Positions 39,212 through 47,202 of a stretch of DNA of 64,000 bases are shown here, piece by piece. The position numbers and the translations under genes were made by a program. Under the pieces are notes generated by a model. It had not been told where the DNA came from and did not search any database. It was given only the letters and a program-made list of their open reading frames with translations. The first letter of the stretch is position 1, and the number at the start of each line of letters is the position of its first letter. The DNA is from Psychrobacter sp. GP33 (GTDB taxonomy: Bacteria > Pseudomonadota > Gammaproteobacteria > Pseudomonadales > Moraxellaceae): NCBI RefSeq assembly GCF_014119005.1, contig NZ_JACGYX010000002.1, positions 372,001 through 436,000 of the forward strand, written 5' to 3'.

Positions 39212-39525
39212 TTACTTGCTCAACTGCACCTGCTCAAAAAATTTGTCTAGCAAATCGTGATCATGCGCTAATTGAGTAAATTGTGTATGGTTATCAAGTG
39301 TCCGCTGAGCAAGTAGGCTCAGATAAACATGTTGATCATGGATGGTATCACTACCATTTAATGAACGCCATGCCTTATATTATCAAGCATATTGTCATAA
39401 AATTTAGATGAGCCGCGCAGCGAGCAGTAAATACCTCATAACTAGCGAGTAGTCAGGATGGCAGCTAGCAGGTTAAGACAATAACGAATATTGCCGTAAC
39501 CGATGCGCAATTGGCGCTCAACATG
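39212..39525 (-). pseudogene. Decayed C-terminal remnant of an unknown gene
   Basis: Reading the minus strand in three successive frames gives protein-like sequence that connects. HVERQLRIGYGNIRYCLNLL comes first, then ASYEVFTARCAAHLNF, then a short YDNMLD piece, then KAWRSLNGSDTIHDQHVYLS and LSLLAQRTLDNHTQFTQLAH, ending at TAA 39214-39212. The last piece alone is open for more than 50 codons. Each piece is ended by stops and continued one or two bases off, as expected of a gene broken by indels. No start or N-terminal region remains; rluC begins 40 bases away on the other strand. I do not recognise the family. Confidence 0.55.
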
Positions 39526-39565
39526 TTAAACTATAGCAAATCTTTCTGTAAATACCTACCTAAAA

Positions 39566-40594
39566 ATGACAAACTCAAAAATGACTGACGACGCAAACGC
39601 CCCCGAAGCCCCCGCTATTTTTAATAGCAAAACCCGCCCACAAAGTGCTGACGATGAGATTAGCAACTTTGCTAAGGTCAACTATCTTGAAGTGACCCGC
39701 CATCAACATGACCAACGTTTAGACAACTTTTTACTGAATCGTTTAAAAGGTCTACCAAAACCGCATATTTATAAAATGATTCGCTCGGATGAGATTCGGG
39801 TGAATAATAAGCGCTGTAAAGCCCATGATAGATTGCATCGTGAAGATGTGGTGCGTATTGCGCCAGTCGTATTAGCAACCCGCGAAAAACCAATTATCAG
39901 TACTGAGTTTGCCAAAAGCTTATTAAAGCGAGTGGTTTACGAAGACGAGGGTTTGCTAGTACTAAATAAGCCTTCAGGCATTGCAGTACATGGTGGTAGT
40001 GGGCTTGATTTTGGTGTGATTGAAGCGATGCGTGAAGTGACAGGTAAAAAATACCTAGAGCTGATTCACCGTATCGATAAAGACACTTCAGGTCTGTTGA
40101 TGATTTCTAAAAAGCGCTCTTCACTAAAAGCGTTGCAGCAGCATCTGGTCGATAGAACCATTCAAAAGCATTATTTATGTCTGGCTAAAGGTCAGCCTGT
40201 GCTAAATGAGCAGTCTATCGATGCGCCATTATTACGTTATACGCTGGCAAGTGGTGAGCGCCGTGTCAAGGTTGACAAGCAAGATGAGCAAGCCAAAGAA
40301 AGTCAGACTAATATTATCGTACACAGCCGTTTTACGATAGCGGACCAACCGGTAAGCTTGATAGAGGCTAAGCCGCTTACTGGGCGCACGCACCAAATCC
40401 GTGTGCATCTGGCACATATCGGTCATGCTATCTTGGGCGATGATAAATATAATGTTCATGACAAGTCAGGCGTGCACCGTCTGTGCTTGCATGCGTGGCG
40501 CTTAGATATTCCTGGTTACGAGCCGATTATCGCGCCACTACCAGAAGATATCGCCGCTTTACTACCAGAAGGTACAGAATTGCCAACGGTATAG
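39566..40594 (+). CDS. rluC: 23S rRNA pseudouridine synthase RluC
   Basis: RluC makes pseudouridines 955, 2504 and 2580 in 23S rRNA. An S4-type RNA-binding domain (QRLDNFLLNRLKGLPKPHIYKMIR...RVNNKRCKAHDRL, about 50-105) precedes the catalytic domain with HRIDKDTSG, where D171 is the nucleophile. The later LIEAKPLTGRTHQIRVHLAH fits the RluA/RluC family. The length of 342 residues is normal with a 40-residue polar N-terminus. It lies opposite rne, the same pairing found in many gammaproteobacteria, which supports RluC over RluD. Confidence 0.93.
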   Translation: MTNSKMTDDANAPEAPAIFNSKTRPQSADDEISNFAKVNYLEVTRHQHDQRLDNFLLNRLKGLPKPHIYKMIRSDEIRVNNKRCKAHDRLHREDVVRIAPVVLATREKPIISTEFAKSLLKRVVYEDEGLLVLNKPSGIAVHGGSGLDFGVIEAMREVTGKKYLELIHRIDKDTSGLLMISKKRSSLKALQQHLVDRTIQKHYLCLAKGQPVLNEQSIDAPLLRYTLASGERRVKVDKQDEQAKESQTNIIVHSRFTIADQPVSLIEAKPLTGRTHQIRVHLAHIGHAILGDDKYNVHDKSGVHRLCLHAWRLDIPGYEPIIAPLPEDIAALLPEGTELPTV

Positions 40595-40667
40595 TTGAAC
40601 TCTCCCAATCTTGCATAGTGAGTCGTTATCATTGTCCGTTTTACAATGTTTATAGAAGGGTAGAGTG

Positions 40668-41423
40668 ATGAGTCAGCAAAAAAGCGATCAATACAGCACC
40701 TTGTTTGTTTCTGCCGATTTAAAGATTGACGACTCAAGCATTAATGATTCAAACCTTTCTCCAGCTGTAACCTCTAGCTTAATGGATAAAACGCTGATTA
40801 TTTTTGATTGGGATGGCACCTTGATGGATTCGATTGGCTTAATCGTTGAATCCATGCATATCGCTGGCGAAGCGCATGGATTTCAGACCACAGACCAAGC
40901 TGTTAAAGGTATCATTGGATTGAGTTTGCTAACCGGTATAGACATATTGTACCCAGCAGCTAACTCGGTGCAAAAACTGGCAATCGAAAAAAGCTATAGT
41001 GAGTATTATATTGCCAACAGTCACCGCACGCCTTTTTTTAGCCCTATTGAAACCATGCTACAAAATTTGCAAAATGCAGGCAAACAGTTGGCAGTTGCCA
41101 CGGGTAAAAAACGTCGCGGTTTAGATAGAGTACTGGCTGCCTCAAACAGCGGGCGTTATTTTGACGTTACACGCTGTGCGGATGAGTCCGGCTCAAAGCC
41201 GCATCCACAAATGCTCAGTGATATTTTGGCGCACACCCAACAGACCATTGCCAATGCTGTATTTATTGGTGACAGTATTTACGATATTCAAATGGCAAAT
41301 AAGTTGGGCATGACCAGTATTGCGGTCAATTATGGCACAGCGGTAGGTGATGAGCTTGCTGGCGAGCAACCGAGTTATCAGGTAGATACCCCGCAAGAAT
41401 TAGTCAATTTACTGTGCGGTTAG
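40668..41423 (+). CDS. HAD-IA family hydrolase (phosphoglycolate-phosphatase-like)
   Basis: The ATG at 40668 is preferred (a GTG three bases earlier is in frame). After a 40-residue polar extension comes HAD motif I LIIFDWDGTLMDS, then a cap helix region, motif II LAVATGKKRRGLDR (Thr), a Lys in SKPHPQMLSDIL, and motif IV AVFIGDSIYDIQMANKLGM. The order and spacing match small-molecule phosphatases like Gph, often found beside rluC in this position; substrate is not determined by sequence. It lies 74 bases after rluC in the same direction, so a shared transcript is likely. Strong terminator after it. Confidence 0.88.
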   Translation: MSQQKSDQYSTLFVSADLKIDDSSINDSNLSPAVTSSLMDKTLIIFDWDGTLMDSIGLIVESMHIAGEAHGFQTTDQAVKGIIGLSLLTGIDILYPAANSVQKLAIEKSYSEYYIANSHRTPFFSPIETMLQNLQNAGKQLAVATGKKRRGLDRVLAASNSGRYFDVTRCADESGSKPHPQMLSDILAHTQQTIANAVFIGDSIYDIQMANKLGMTSIAVNYGTAVGDELAGEQPSYQVDTPQELVNLLCG

Positions 41424-41447
41424 TGTTTATAGTTTTGTTTTTAGAGT

Positions 41448-41486
41448 AAAAAAAGGCTTTATCGTATTAACGATAAAGCCTTTTTT
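41448..41486. terminator. Bidirectional terminator between the HAD gene and engB
   Basis: GGCTTTATCGT (41455-41465) pairs with ACGATAAAGCC (41470-41480) around ATTA, with A7 and T6 runs. Confidence 0.85.
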
Positions 41487-41509
41487 ATTACAAGTTTACT
41501 TAATAAATC

Positions 41510-42376
41510 TTATTCAGAATCTTTTGATTCAGCTATTTGTTCATTAGTAACTGGTTCAACGCTTTCTTGAGACAAGCTTGATTGTTCACTATGCATCAAC
41601 TCACTATTTTGTGTCACAGTGCTTTCAGTTTCGCTATCATTTGACTCGCTATCAATGACATGATGTTTTTTAATGTCATATTGCTCATCAAGAACCGGCT
41701 CGCCATTTTTATCATCATCCAGCTTATAGCGATACCAGTTGCCCATGACCCCTGCCAACTCATCCAGCCCTTCTTTTCTAAGTGCTGAAAAAAGCTGAAT
41801 GGTGCAGTTTAAGCCCAATTTTTTGAGCGCTTGACGGGTATTGAGCAGTGCGTTTTTAGATGCGCCATATTTTAGCTTATCTGCTTTGGTTAATAAAATA
41901 TGCACCGGAAGATTTCCCGCATGTGCCCAATGCAGCATTTGCTCATCAAAAAACTTTAATGGATGACGAATATCGGTCATCATTACCAAACCGGCAAGGC
42001 TTGAACGTGATACTAGGTATTCTTCTAGTTCCACTTGCCACTCTTTTTTCATCTCGAGTGGTACGGCAGCATATCCATAACCGGGCAAATCCACTAAGCG
42101 TCTATCGGTATCGCCAATACTAAAAAAGTTAATCATCTGCGTGCGCCCGGGCGTTTTAGATGACCGCGCCAGTTGTCGCTGATTGGTTAAGGCATTAATT
42201 GCTGACGACTTACCGGCATTGGAACGACCGGCAAATGCCACTTCAAAACCAATGTCAGCCGGACATAGGCGAAAGGTGGGCGCTGAAGTCATAAACTCAG
42301 TTTGCTGAATGCGTTGACGGGCTTTGGTGTTAAACGCCGCATGCTCAGCGGCGACATCTTTAAACGGGGTACTCAT
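41510..42376 (-). CDS. engB: Ribosome-biogenesis GTP-binding protein EngB (YihA/YsxC) with acidic tail
   Basis: EngB is an essential GTPase in large-subunit assembly. The G1 motif [12 protein letters not shown], the G2 Thr in [13 protein letters not shown]3 [10 protein letters not shown], and G4 TKADKL are in order in the first 185 residues. A C-terminal extension of about 75 residues (Ser/Glu/Asp/Gln-rich, ending [10 protein letters not shown]) is absent from E. coli YihA (210 residues); the total is 288. The gene is often next to a cytochrome c gene in gammaproteobacteria, and cytochrome c5/c4 genes follow here, divergently. Confidence 0.93.
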   Translation of the reverse strand: MSTPFKDVAAEHAAFNTKARQRIQQTEFMTSAPTFRLCPADIGFEVAFAGRSNAGKSSAINALTNQRQLARSSKTPGRTQMINFFSIGDTDRRLVDLPGYGYAAVPLEMKKEWQVELEEYLVSRSSLAGLVMMTDIRHPLKFFDEQMLHWAHAGNLPVHILLTKADKLKYGASKNALLNTRQALKKLGLNCTIQLFSALRKEGLDELAGVMGNWYRYKLDDDKNGEPVLDEQYDIKKHHVIDSESNDSETESTVTQNSELMHSEQSSLSQESVEPVTNEQIAESKDSE

Positions 42377-42661
42377 AACTGACTCATTAACATGCGAAAA
42401 TTAAAAAATAAAGACAGCATAACATTAAACTGAAAGAGTACTTAACAAAAATTATCGCAATAATCATTATGTTATTGCTTATATAAATCTATCGGTACCA
42501 TATAAGTCAACAGACGGTATGGTTTGAGATGAGTTATTATAGATAAGAGAACCTTATATAAAGTTTATAAAAGGACGGTACTTAGCAAAACTGCCTATAC
42601 TGCCTATTATACACACCCAGCAAAATACCCAATAGATAGTACATCCGATAGGAGATATCTT

Positions 42662-42994
42662 ATGTCTTTTTTCAAACCATCTCTTACTCTTATGCGTCCT
42701 ATGTTTTCTAGCAGCATCATAGTTTTAGTATTAAGTATGGCACTTATAAGTCCGTCATCTGCGGTCGATGCACCCAGTGTTTATAAAGCTTCATGCGCTG
42801 TATGTCACGATAGCGGTGCTTTAAATGCACCTAAAAAAGGAGATAAGGCGGCATGGGATAGTATTAAGAAAAAAGGCATGCCTGCATTAGTGAATGCGGT
42901 AAAAAGTGGTATGATGCAAATGCCAGCAGGCGGACTCTGTGCCGATTGTAAAGATGAGGATTATCGTCAGCTGATTGAGTATATGAGTCAGTAA
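42662..42994 (+). CDS. Cytochrome c5-type monohaem c cytochrome
   Basis: A Sec signal (to about residue 33, SAVDAP) is followed by a single haem site CAVCH, a methionine-rich segment that supplies the axial Met (KSGMMQMPAGG) and the extra pair CADC typical of cytochrome c5. Length 110 residues. It carries electrons in the periplasm between the bc1 complex and oxidases or other acceptors. Start at 42662 has a strong AGGAGAT site. It is separated from the cytochrome c4 gene by about 300 bases, so it may be transcribed independently. Confidence 0.9.
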   Translation: MSFFKPSLTLMRPMFSSSIIVLVLSMALISPSSAVDAPSVYKASCAVCHDSGALNAPKKGDKAAWDSIKKKGMPALVNAVKSGMMQMPAGGLCADCKDEDYRQLIEYMSQ

Positions 42995-43310
42995 ACAGGG
43001 TTGATCTTAGTGAGTTTCTATACATCCTGTCTTTTGAAGGTAGCGGCTAGATTATAATGTAAATAGAAAAACTTCTAGATGCTACGATTAAGTAGGCAAA
43101 TTGTATAAAGTCTTGCTATAATAATCGCAAATAAACCCTGATGTTAGTAAGTACTTTCAGGCAGATTGTGATAAAGCTCTCAACTGCACGGGTTACCTTA
43201 TATAGTAACGAGGTAGCTTATATTAGGTTGTGGCTATTCTATTCGTATATCTTCTCCAAGTTACAATCATTCTAAATAATGCTTCCGTCAAGTTAGTAGG
43301 ATCTGTATCC
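42995..43310. other. Gap between cytochrome c5 and c4 genes
   Basis: 316 AT-rich bases; I see no gene, and no terminator of good quality after the c5 gene. An in-frame extension of the next gene to 43230 has no ribosome site and would destroy its signal peptide. Confidence 0.4.
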
Positions 43311-43979
43311 ATGAAAAAGTTAATCGCTGCCGCCAGCTTATGTGTTGCAAGTTTCAGCGTACAAGCTGCTATCACTGTTCCTGAATATGACGTTAATGCA
43401 GGTAAACAAATCGCTGAAACGGTTTGTGCCGCTTGTCACGGTGTTGATGGGGTAAGTATCGTTCCTGCGCAACCAAATTTGGGTGGTCAAAACGTCAAAT
43501 ATCTATACAAGCAGTTGGTAAACTTTAAAGCAGGTTATCGTAAAAACGGTATCATGCAATCACAAGTTGCCAACTTATCTCAGCAAGATTTGGCCAACGT
43601 TGCAGGCTATTATTCTAGTCAAAAACCTTGGGGTGTGGGTTATGGCAATCCTGCAACTGCGCAACAAGCCAGCAAAATCTTCTTGGGTGGTGACAAAAAG
43701 CGCGGCGTTATTGGCTGTGCCGGCTGTCATGGTCCAGATGGTGGTGGTAATACGTGGGCAGCATTCCCGCGCTTAGGCGGTCAGCATGCTGAGTATATTG
43801 CAACCCAGCTAAAATTATTCCGTGCAGCGGGACGTGAAGATGATATTGCCAGTGAAGATCAAAAGCGTGTCAATGATGGCGCTAAAGAAGGCGAAATCGG
43901 CATGATGCAAACGGTTGCATCAAGACTGTCAGATCGTGATATTCGTATCTTGTCAGATTATGTGAGCGCAATTCACTAA
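43311..43979 (+). CDS. Dihaem cytochrome c4
   Basis: From the ATG at 43311 the protein is 222 residues: signal peptide MKKLIAAASLCVASFSVQA, then two class I cytochrome domains with CAACHG (near 45) and CAGCHG (near 140), each followed by a Met axial-ligand region (NGIMQSQ and GMMQTVA). This is the duplicated-domain form of cytochrome c4, a membrane-associated electron donor to terminal oxidases in many gammaproteobacteria. Followed by a strong terminator. The longer reading frame to 43230 is not used. Confidence 0.93.
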   Translation: MKKLIAAASLCVASFSVQAAITVPEYDVNAGKQIAETVCAACHGVDGVSIVPAQPNLGGQNVKYLYKQLVNFKAGYRKNGIMQSQVANLSQQDLANVAGYYSSQKPWGVGYGNPATAQQASKIFLGGDKKRGVIGCAGCHGPDGGGNTWAAFPRLGGQHAEYIATQLKLFRAAGREDDIASEDQKRVNDGAKEGEIGMMQTVASRLSDRDIRILSDYVSAIH

Positions 43980-44079
43980 GAACTGATTTTAAGTCTTATT
44001 TTTCAATGCTGAGCATTTTCTAAATGCTGAGTATGTTGTATTTTAAAACCTACGACTGACTGGTATTTTGTATGATAAG

Positions 44080-44102
44080 AACCCCGATTTCGGGGTTTTT
44101 TT
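44080..44102 (+). terminator. Terminator after cytochrome c4
   Basis: AACCCCGA-TT-TCGGGGTT with a T run to 44102, 100 bases after the stop. Confidence 0.8.
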
Positions 44103-44128
44103 ACAGCTGTATTCTTTGTTGTCGATTC

Positions 44129-44180
44129 ACTATCCTATCTTTGCAGGTTTTGCTTAGAAAACCTGCAAAGATAGGATAGT
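44129..44180. repeat. Perfect 23-bp inverted repeat with 6-nt spacer
   Basis: ACTATCCTATCTTTGCAGG... (44129-44151) is repeated as its exact reverse complement at 44158-44180 around GCTTAG. All 23 positions pair. It is separate from the c4 terminator (44080-44102) and has no T tract, so it is not an ordinary second terminator. It lies 90 bases before the transporter-like gene. It could be a miniature mobile element, a protein-binding site, or an RNA hairpin. Confidence 0.85.
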
Positions 44181-44269
44181 TTACAATAGCTTTATATTTT
44201 ATTACTGCTGTTTTATTATTCCTAATTTAGACTTTCTGTTATTCACTTTTGTTCGTTTGGATTAAGATT

Positions 44270-45418
44270 ATGATGATCCGCTATGCTTCTTATTTTATGG
44301 CAGCTTTACTGCCATTATTATTATTCCGCTGGTTTGCGCCGACGTCTATAGGTGAGATTGATTTCTGGTTGCTTTGGTTATTGGCGATGGTGTTGGTATC
44401 ACTACCGGTTATTTATGCCGAGATAGCGCTGGCTTATCGCAGTACTGAAGCGCCTGTCGCTGGTATGCAGAAATTGACACGTGAGGCAGATGCCAGTCCA
44501 TTGTGGCGCAGTTTTGGCTGGTTGGCAGCGCTCGTCTCTATTGTGATTGCAGCACTAGTCATCTCAGGTGCCAGTGACGGCATATTGTCAGCGCTGACGG
44601 CTTTAGACAGTGCGCCTGCTATTCCAAGCTTTGCACTGGCAGCAGGTCTGATGGTTATTACAGTGTTGCTCAGCTTGCTTGCGGTTGCACCGTTACCTAT
44701 AGGCTTAGGGCTGATGGTGATAGGTCTGATTATGGGCGTTGTTGGTGGCTTTCCTCAGATTAGTTTTGCAATGACAAGTATCAGTTTAAGTGAGTGGGCG
44801 CGTGCAGTAGCACTGGCATTGGTCAGCGTTGGCGCGGGTACAGGATTATATTGGTTTGGTCAGCATTTGGTGACCAAACAAACCGTGACAGCAGTCGATG
44901 ATAGTCAGCATGATGCTAGCAGTGTGCGCGCGGCAAAGAATACCGAGCTTAGCAATTATCGTGCGACCAAATTAGTATTACCGATTTGGATATTGCAGCT
45001 GGTAGTTGGGATGATTGCATTATTAAGTAGTGGTGTAGTCTTGCCACCTATCGGTCAGCTGTTATATTGGGTTGGGGTGTTGTTTGTCGCCAGCTACTTA
45101 TTGCATTACAGTGCTCAGCAATTGGCGCATAAGTTTGGGTTACTGCTGAGTTTGCTAATCACCTTAGTGATAGGTTTGGTGCTGGTGATAGCAATACCGA
45201 CTACCTGGCTGGTTGGGGTGTTGGTAATTATCAGTAGCATCGCGGTATTGTTATTATCCATTTTTGCAGGCTGGCGAATGAAAATCAGTCATTTGCGCAA
45301 GTCATTAAACTTTGGTAATGAAGGCTTTTACAACTTATGGCGTATTACCATTCGTTTGGTAGTACCGTTAGCATTGATATTGGCACTGATAGGTTGGGTG
45401 ATGCAGTGGCTGAGCTAA
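44270..45418 (+). CDS. Integral membrane protein, possibly SNF (sodium symporter)-like
   Basis: The protein (382 residues from ATG 44270; the open frame begins at TTG 44249) has about ten hydrophobic segments across its length. The early part LVSLPVIYAEIALAYRSTEAPV resembles the segment after helix 2 of sodium:neurotransmitter-symporter family members, which typically reads (I)PLxxxExALG-x-R-S. Other family signatures (GxGNxWRFP) are not seen, so this is a divergent or doubtful member. Its last 13 bases overlap the rnfH start, so the two are probably co-translated. Substrate unknown. Confidence 0.5.
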   Translation: MMIRYASYFMAALLPLLLFRWFAPTSIGEIDFWLLWLLAMVLVSLPVIYAEIALAYRSTEAPVAGMQKLTREADASPLWRSFGWLAALVSIVIAALVISGASDGILSALTALDSAPAIPSFALAAGLMVITVLLSLLAVAPLPIGLGLMVIGLIMGVVGGFPQISFAMTSISLSEWARAVALALVSVGAGTGLYWFGQHLVTKQTVTAVDDSQHDASSVRAAKNTELSNYRATKLVLPIWILQLVVGMIALLSSGVVLPPIGQLLYWVGVLFVASYLLHYSAQQLAHKFGLLLSLLITLVIGLVLVIAIPTTWLVGVLVIISSIAVLLLSIFAGWRMKISHLRKSLNFGNEGFYNLWRITIRLVVPLALILALIGWVMQWLS

Positions 45419-45744
45419 TAAAGGTTCATTTGGCATATGCAGAAACTGCCGAGCACCAACATTATCAAAGCTTGCAAGTTGTGGCGGGTATGACTTTATA
45501 CGAAGCATTGGCGAAGGCAGAGTGGCTAATTAAGTTTCCACAGTTGGCAATTTGGTGTGAACAGGTGGTGCAGCTAGAGACACCGAACGCCAAGCGTTGG
45601 CATGTGGGCATTTATGCACAGAAGCAGCCGCTTAGCTATGTACTCCAGCCGCTAGATCGTATTGAAGTGTATCGGAGCTTAAGCGCTGATCCTATGTCTC
45701 AGCGTAAGAATAAAAGTACCCAAAAAATCAAATACAATCAATAG
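45406..45744 (+). CDS. rnfH: RnfH family protein
   Basis: The preferred start is the GTG at 45406, inside the end of the previous gene, with GGGTGAT upstream; the open frame reaches back to 45337 but those residues are an overlap with the membrane protein. The 112-residue product has the ubiquitin-like RnfH pattern: VHLAYAETAEHQ, a TLYEALAKAEW helix, VGIYAQKQPLSYVLQPLDRIEVYRSLSADP and a Lys/Arg-rich end. The role is unknown; the name comes from association with the Rnf electron-transport complex. bamE lies just beyond on the opposite strand, and in E. coli rnfH and bamE (yfjF, smpA) are also neighbours, which supports the call. Confidence 0.85.
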   Translation: MAELIKVHLAYAETAEHQHYQSLQVVAGMTLYEALAKAEWLIKFPQLAIWCEQVVQLETPNAKRWHVGIYAQKQPLSYVLQPLDRIEVYRSLSADPMSQRKNKSTQKIKYNQ

Positions 45745-45766
45745 TTTGTAACGGTAATACAGACGT

Positions 45767-45801
45767 AAAAAAAGTGACATCCTGAGTGGTGTCACTTTTT
45801 T
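45767..45801. terminator. Bidirectional terminator between rnfH and bamE
   Basis: AAAAAAAGTGACA (45767-45779) pairs with TGTCACTTTTT (45790-45800) around a 10-nt loop. Confidence 0.8.
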
Positions 45802-45885
45802 ATTGCCAGCTTAAAGATTACCATTTTTTAAATTGTCATCTCAAATGGCTATCTTTAATACAGCAGCTTTTATAACTATTATTGA

Positions 45886-46308
45886 CTAAGCAGTAGGCAG
45901 GGTTTCAATCCCTTCAATGCGTGTGACAATGCCGTTTGCATCAAAGTAAATAACCAAATGCTGGCTAGCATTTTTTACATCAGCAATCCCTTTTCGGCGT
46001 CCTTCTGTACCTGCTTTATAGTCGTAAATATAGTCCCAACGATTGGGTGCTAACGTATCTTTAATGGCAGGACTACCAAGGATATACAGCACTTGATTCT
46101 GATTCATGCCGACTTTTAGCTTTTGGGCATCAGTTTGGGTAATCGGTGTCCCTTGCGGTAAGTCAATTTTATAGACACTCAGCATGGAACAACCTGACAT
46201 GGCAACTGCCATACCAAGTATAGCGCTCATGGTTAGCTTGCGGAATGGGCTATAAGTGGTATTTGGGGTACGAAAAATTAACGGCTTTATCATGGTAAGA
46301 TGACTCAT
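45886..46308 (-). CDS. bamE: Outer-membrane assembly lipoprotein BamE (SmpA/OmlA)
   Basis: BamE is a small lipoprotein of the BAM complex that inserts beta-barrel proteins. A lipobox AVAMSGC precedes VYKIDLPQGTPITQTDAQKLKVGMNQNQVLYILGSP and NRWDYIYDYKAG, all classic SmpA/OmlA. The open frame begins with TTG 46347; I chose ATG 46308, and ATG 46293 is also possible; none has a good ribosome site. Transcription runs toward rnfH, with a shared terminator. Confidence 0.92.
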   Translation of the reverse strand: MSHLTMIKPLIFRTPNTTYSPFRKLTMSAILGMAVAMSGCSMLSVYKIDLPQGTPITQTDAQKLKVGMNQNQVLYILGSPAIKDTLAPNRWDYIYDYKAGTEGRRKGIADVKNASQHLVIYFDANGIVTRIEGIETLPTA

Positions 46309-46484
46309 AAGAAATGGGTTAGGCGCGGCTAAGTGCAGCGAATGCAAGTCTTACCGGCAATCACTGATAAATGATACGTCATTTACTTGCAATTGCCTAC
46401 CACTTACGACATTATTTACCGCATCCTATTGGCTATAATTCTATGTTTATGGTGCGAATTCATGCACTTACCCCAATGTGGTGA

Positions 46485-46503
46485 AATAATGATAAGCTAT
46501 TAT
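46485..46503. promoter_or_regulatory. Possible Fur box upstream of fur
   Basis: AATAATGATAAGCTATTAT shares the left half ATAATGATAA with the consensus GATAATGATAATCATTATC; the right half is poor. It is about 130 bases before the fur start, so autoregulation is possible. A TATAAT is present at 46434-46439. Confidence 0.3.
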
Positions 46504-46629
46504 ATGCCGTTATTTCTATGAACCTCTTATTATTATAGCAAATGGCTCGTCATAGCCTCTTTAACGCTTGTATTAATGAACTCTTATTTACTTTTATTTG
46601 CTAAGACTTTTATAGTCAAAGGATATATT

Positions 46630-47064
46630 ATGGCTTCTATTACCAATCAAGATTTACGTAAAGCAGGACTCAAAGTCACTCTGCCACGTATCAAAATTTT
46701 AGAGTTGCTTGAAAGTGCGGAACTGCATCATATGAGCGCAGAAGAGGTGTATAAAGCACTGATTGAACAAGGAGAAGACGTCGGTCTAGCCACTGTTTAT
46801 CGGGTACTGACTCAATTTGAACAAGCGGGCATCGTTGAGCGTCATAATTTTGAAAATAATTTGTCGGTATTTGAGATTGCTCAAGCCAAGCATCATGACC
46901 ATTTAGTCTGTGATGTGTGCGGCTCTATTATTGAGTTCCATAATGATATTATCGAGAGTGAGCAGTTGAAAGTTGCTGCAGAACATGGCTTTAAACTATC
47001 AGGACATTCGCTAGTGCTATACGGTATTTGTAATAATCAAGACTGTAGAGACAGTGCGAAGTAA
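46630..47064 (+). CDS. fur: Ferric uptake regulator Fur
   Basis: Fur with Fe(II) represses iron-uptake genes. The start is the ATG at 46630 (AAAGGATATATT), 144 residues; the frame open from 46576 is longer only by chance. The winged helix (DLRKAGLKVTLPRIKILELL...HHMSAEEVYKAL...VGLATVYRVL), the metal site AKHHDHLVCDVCGSIIEF and a C-terminal CNNQDC pair are typical. The neighbour bamE is divergent, a conserved gamma- and betaproteobacterial arrangement. Confidence 0.95.
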   Translation: MASITNQDLRKAGLKVTLPRIKILELLESAELHHMSAEEVYKALIEQGEDVGLATVYRVLTQFEQAGIVERHNFENNLSVFEIAQAKHHDHLVCDVCGSIIEFHNDIIESEQLKVAAEHGFKLSGHSLVLYGICNNQDCRDSAK

Positions 47065-47138
47065 GACTCTATTATCTATCATGGCTAGTAAAGTGTGACT
47101 GGTAACTTTTTCTCTGTCACTAGTAATTGTTATAAATG

Positions 47139-47171
47139 AAAAACAGCGCTTATAATCAGCGCTGTTTTTTT
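47139..47171. terminator. Bidirectional terminator between fur and pilU
   Basis: AAAACAGCGCT and AGCGCTGTTTT around TATAATC, with A and T runs. Confidence 0.8.
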
Positions 47172-47202
47172 ATGCCGTAACATTATGAATGATTATGACT
47201 TG

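Noticed and set aside
43230-43310. Longer start for cytochrome c4
   Set aside because: It would bury the signal peptide and lacks a ribosome site; ATG 43311 is standard.
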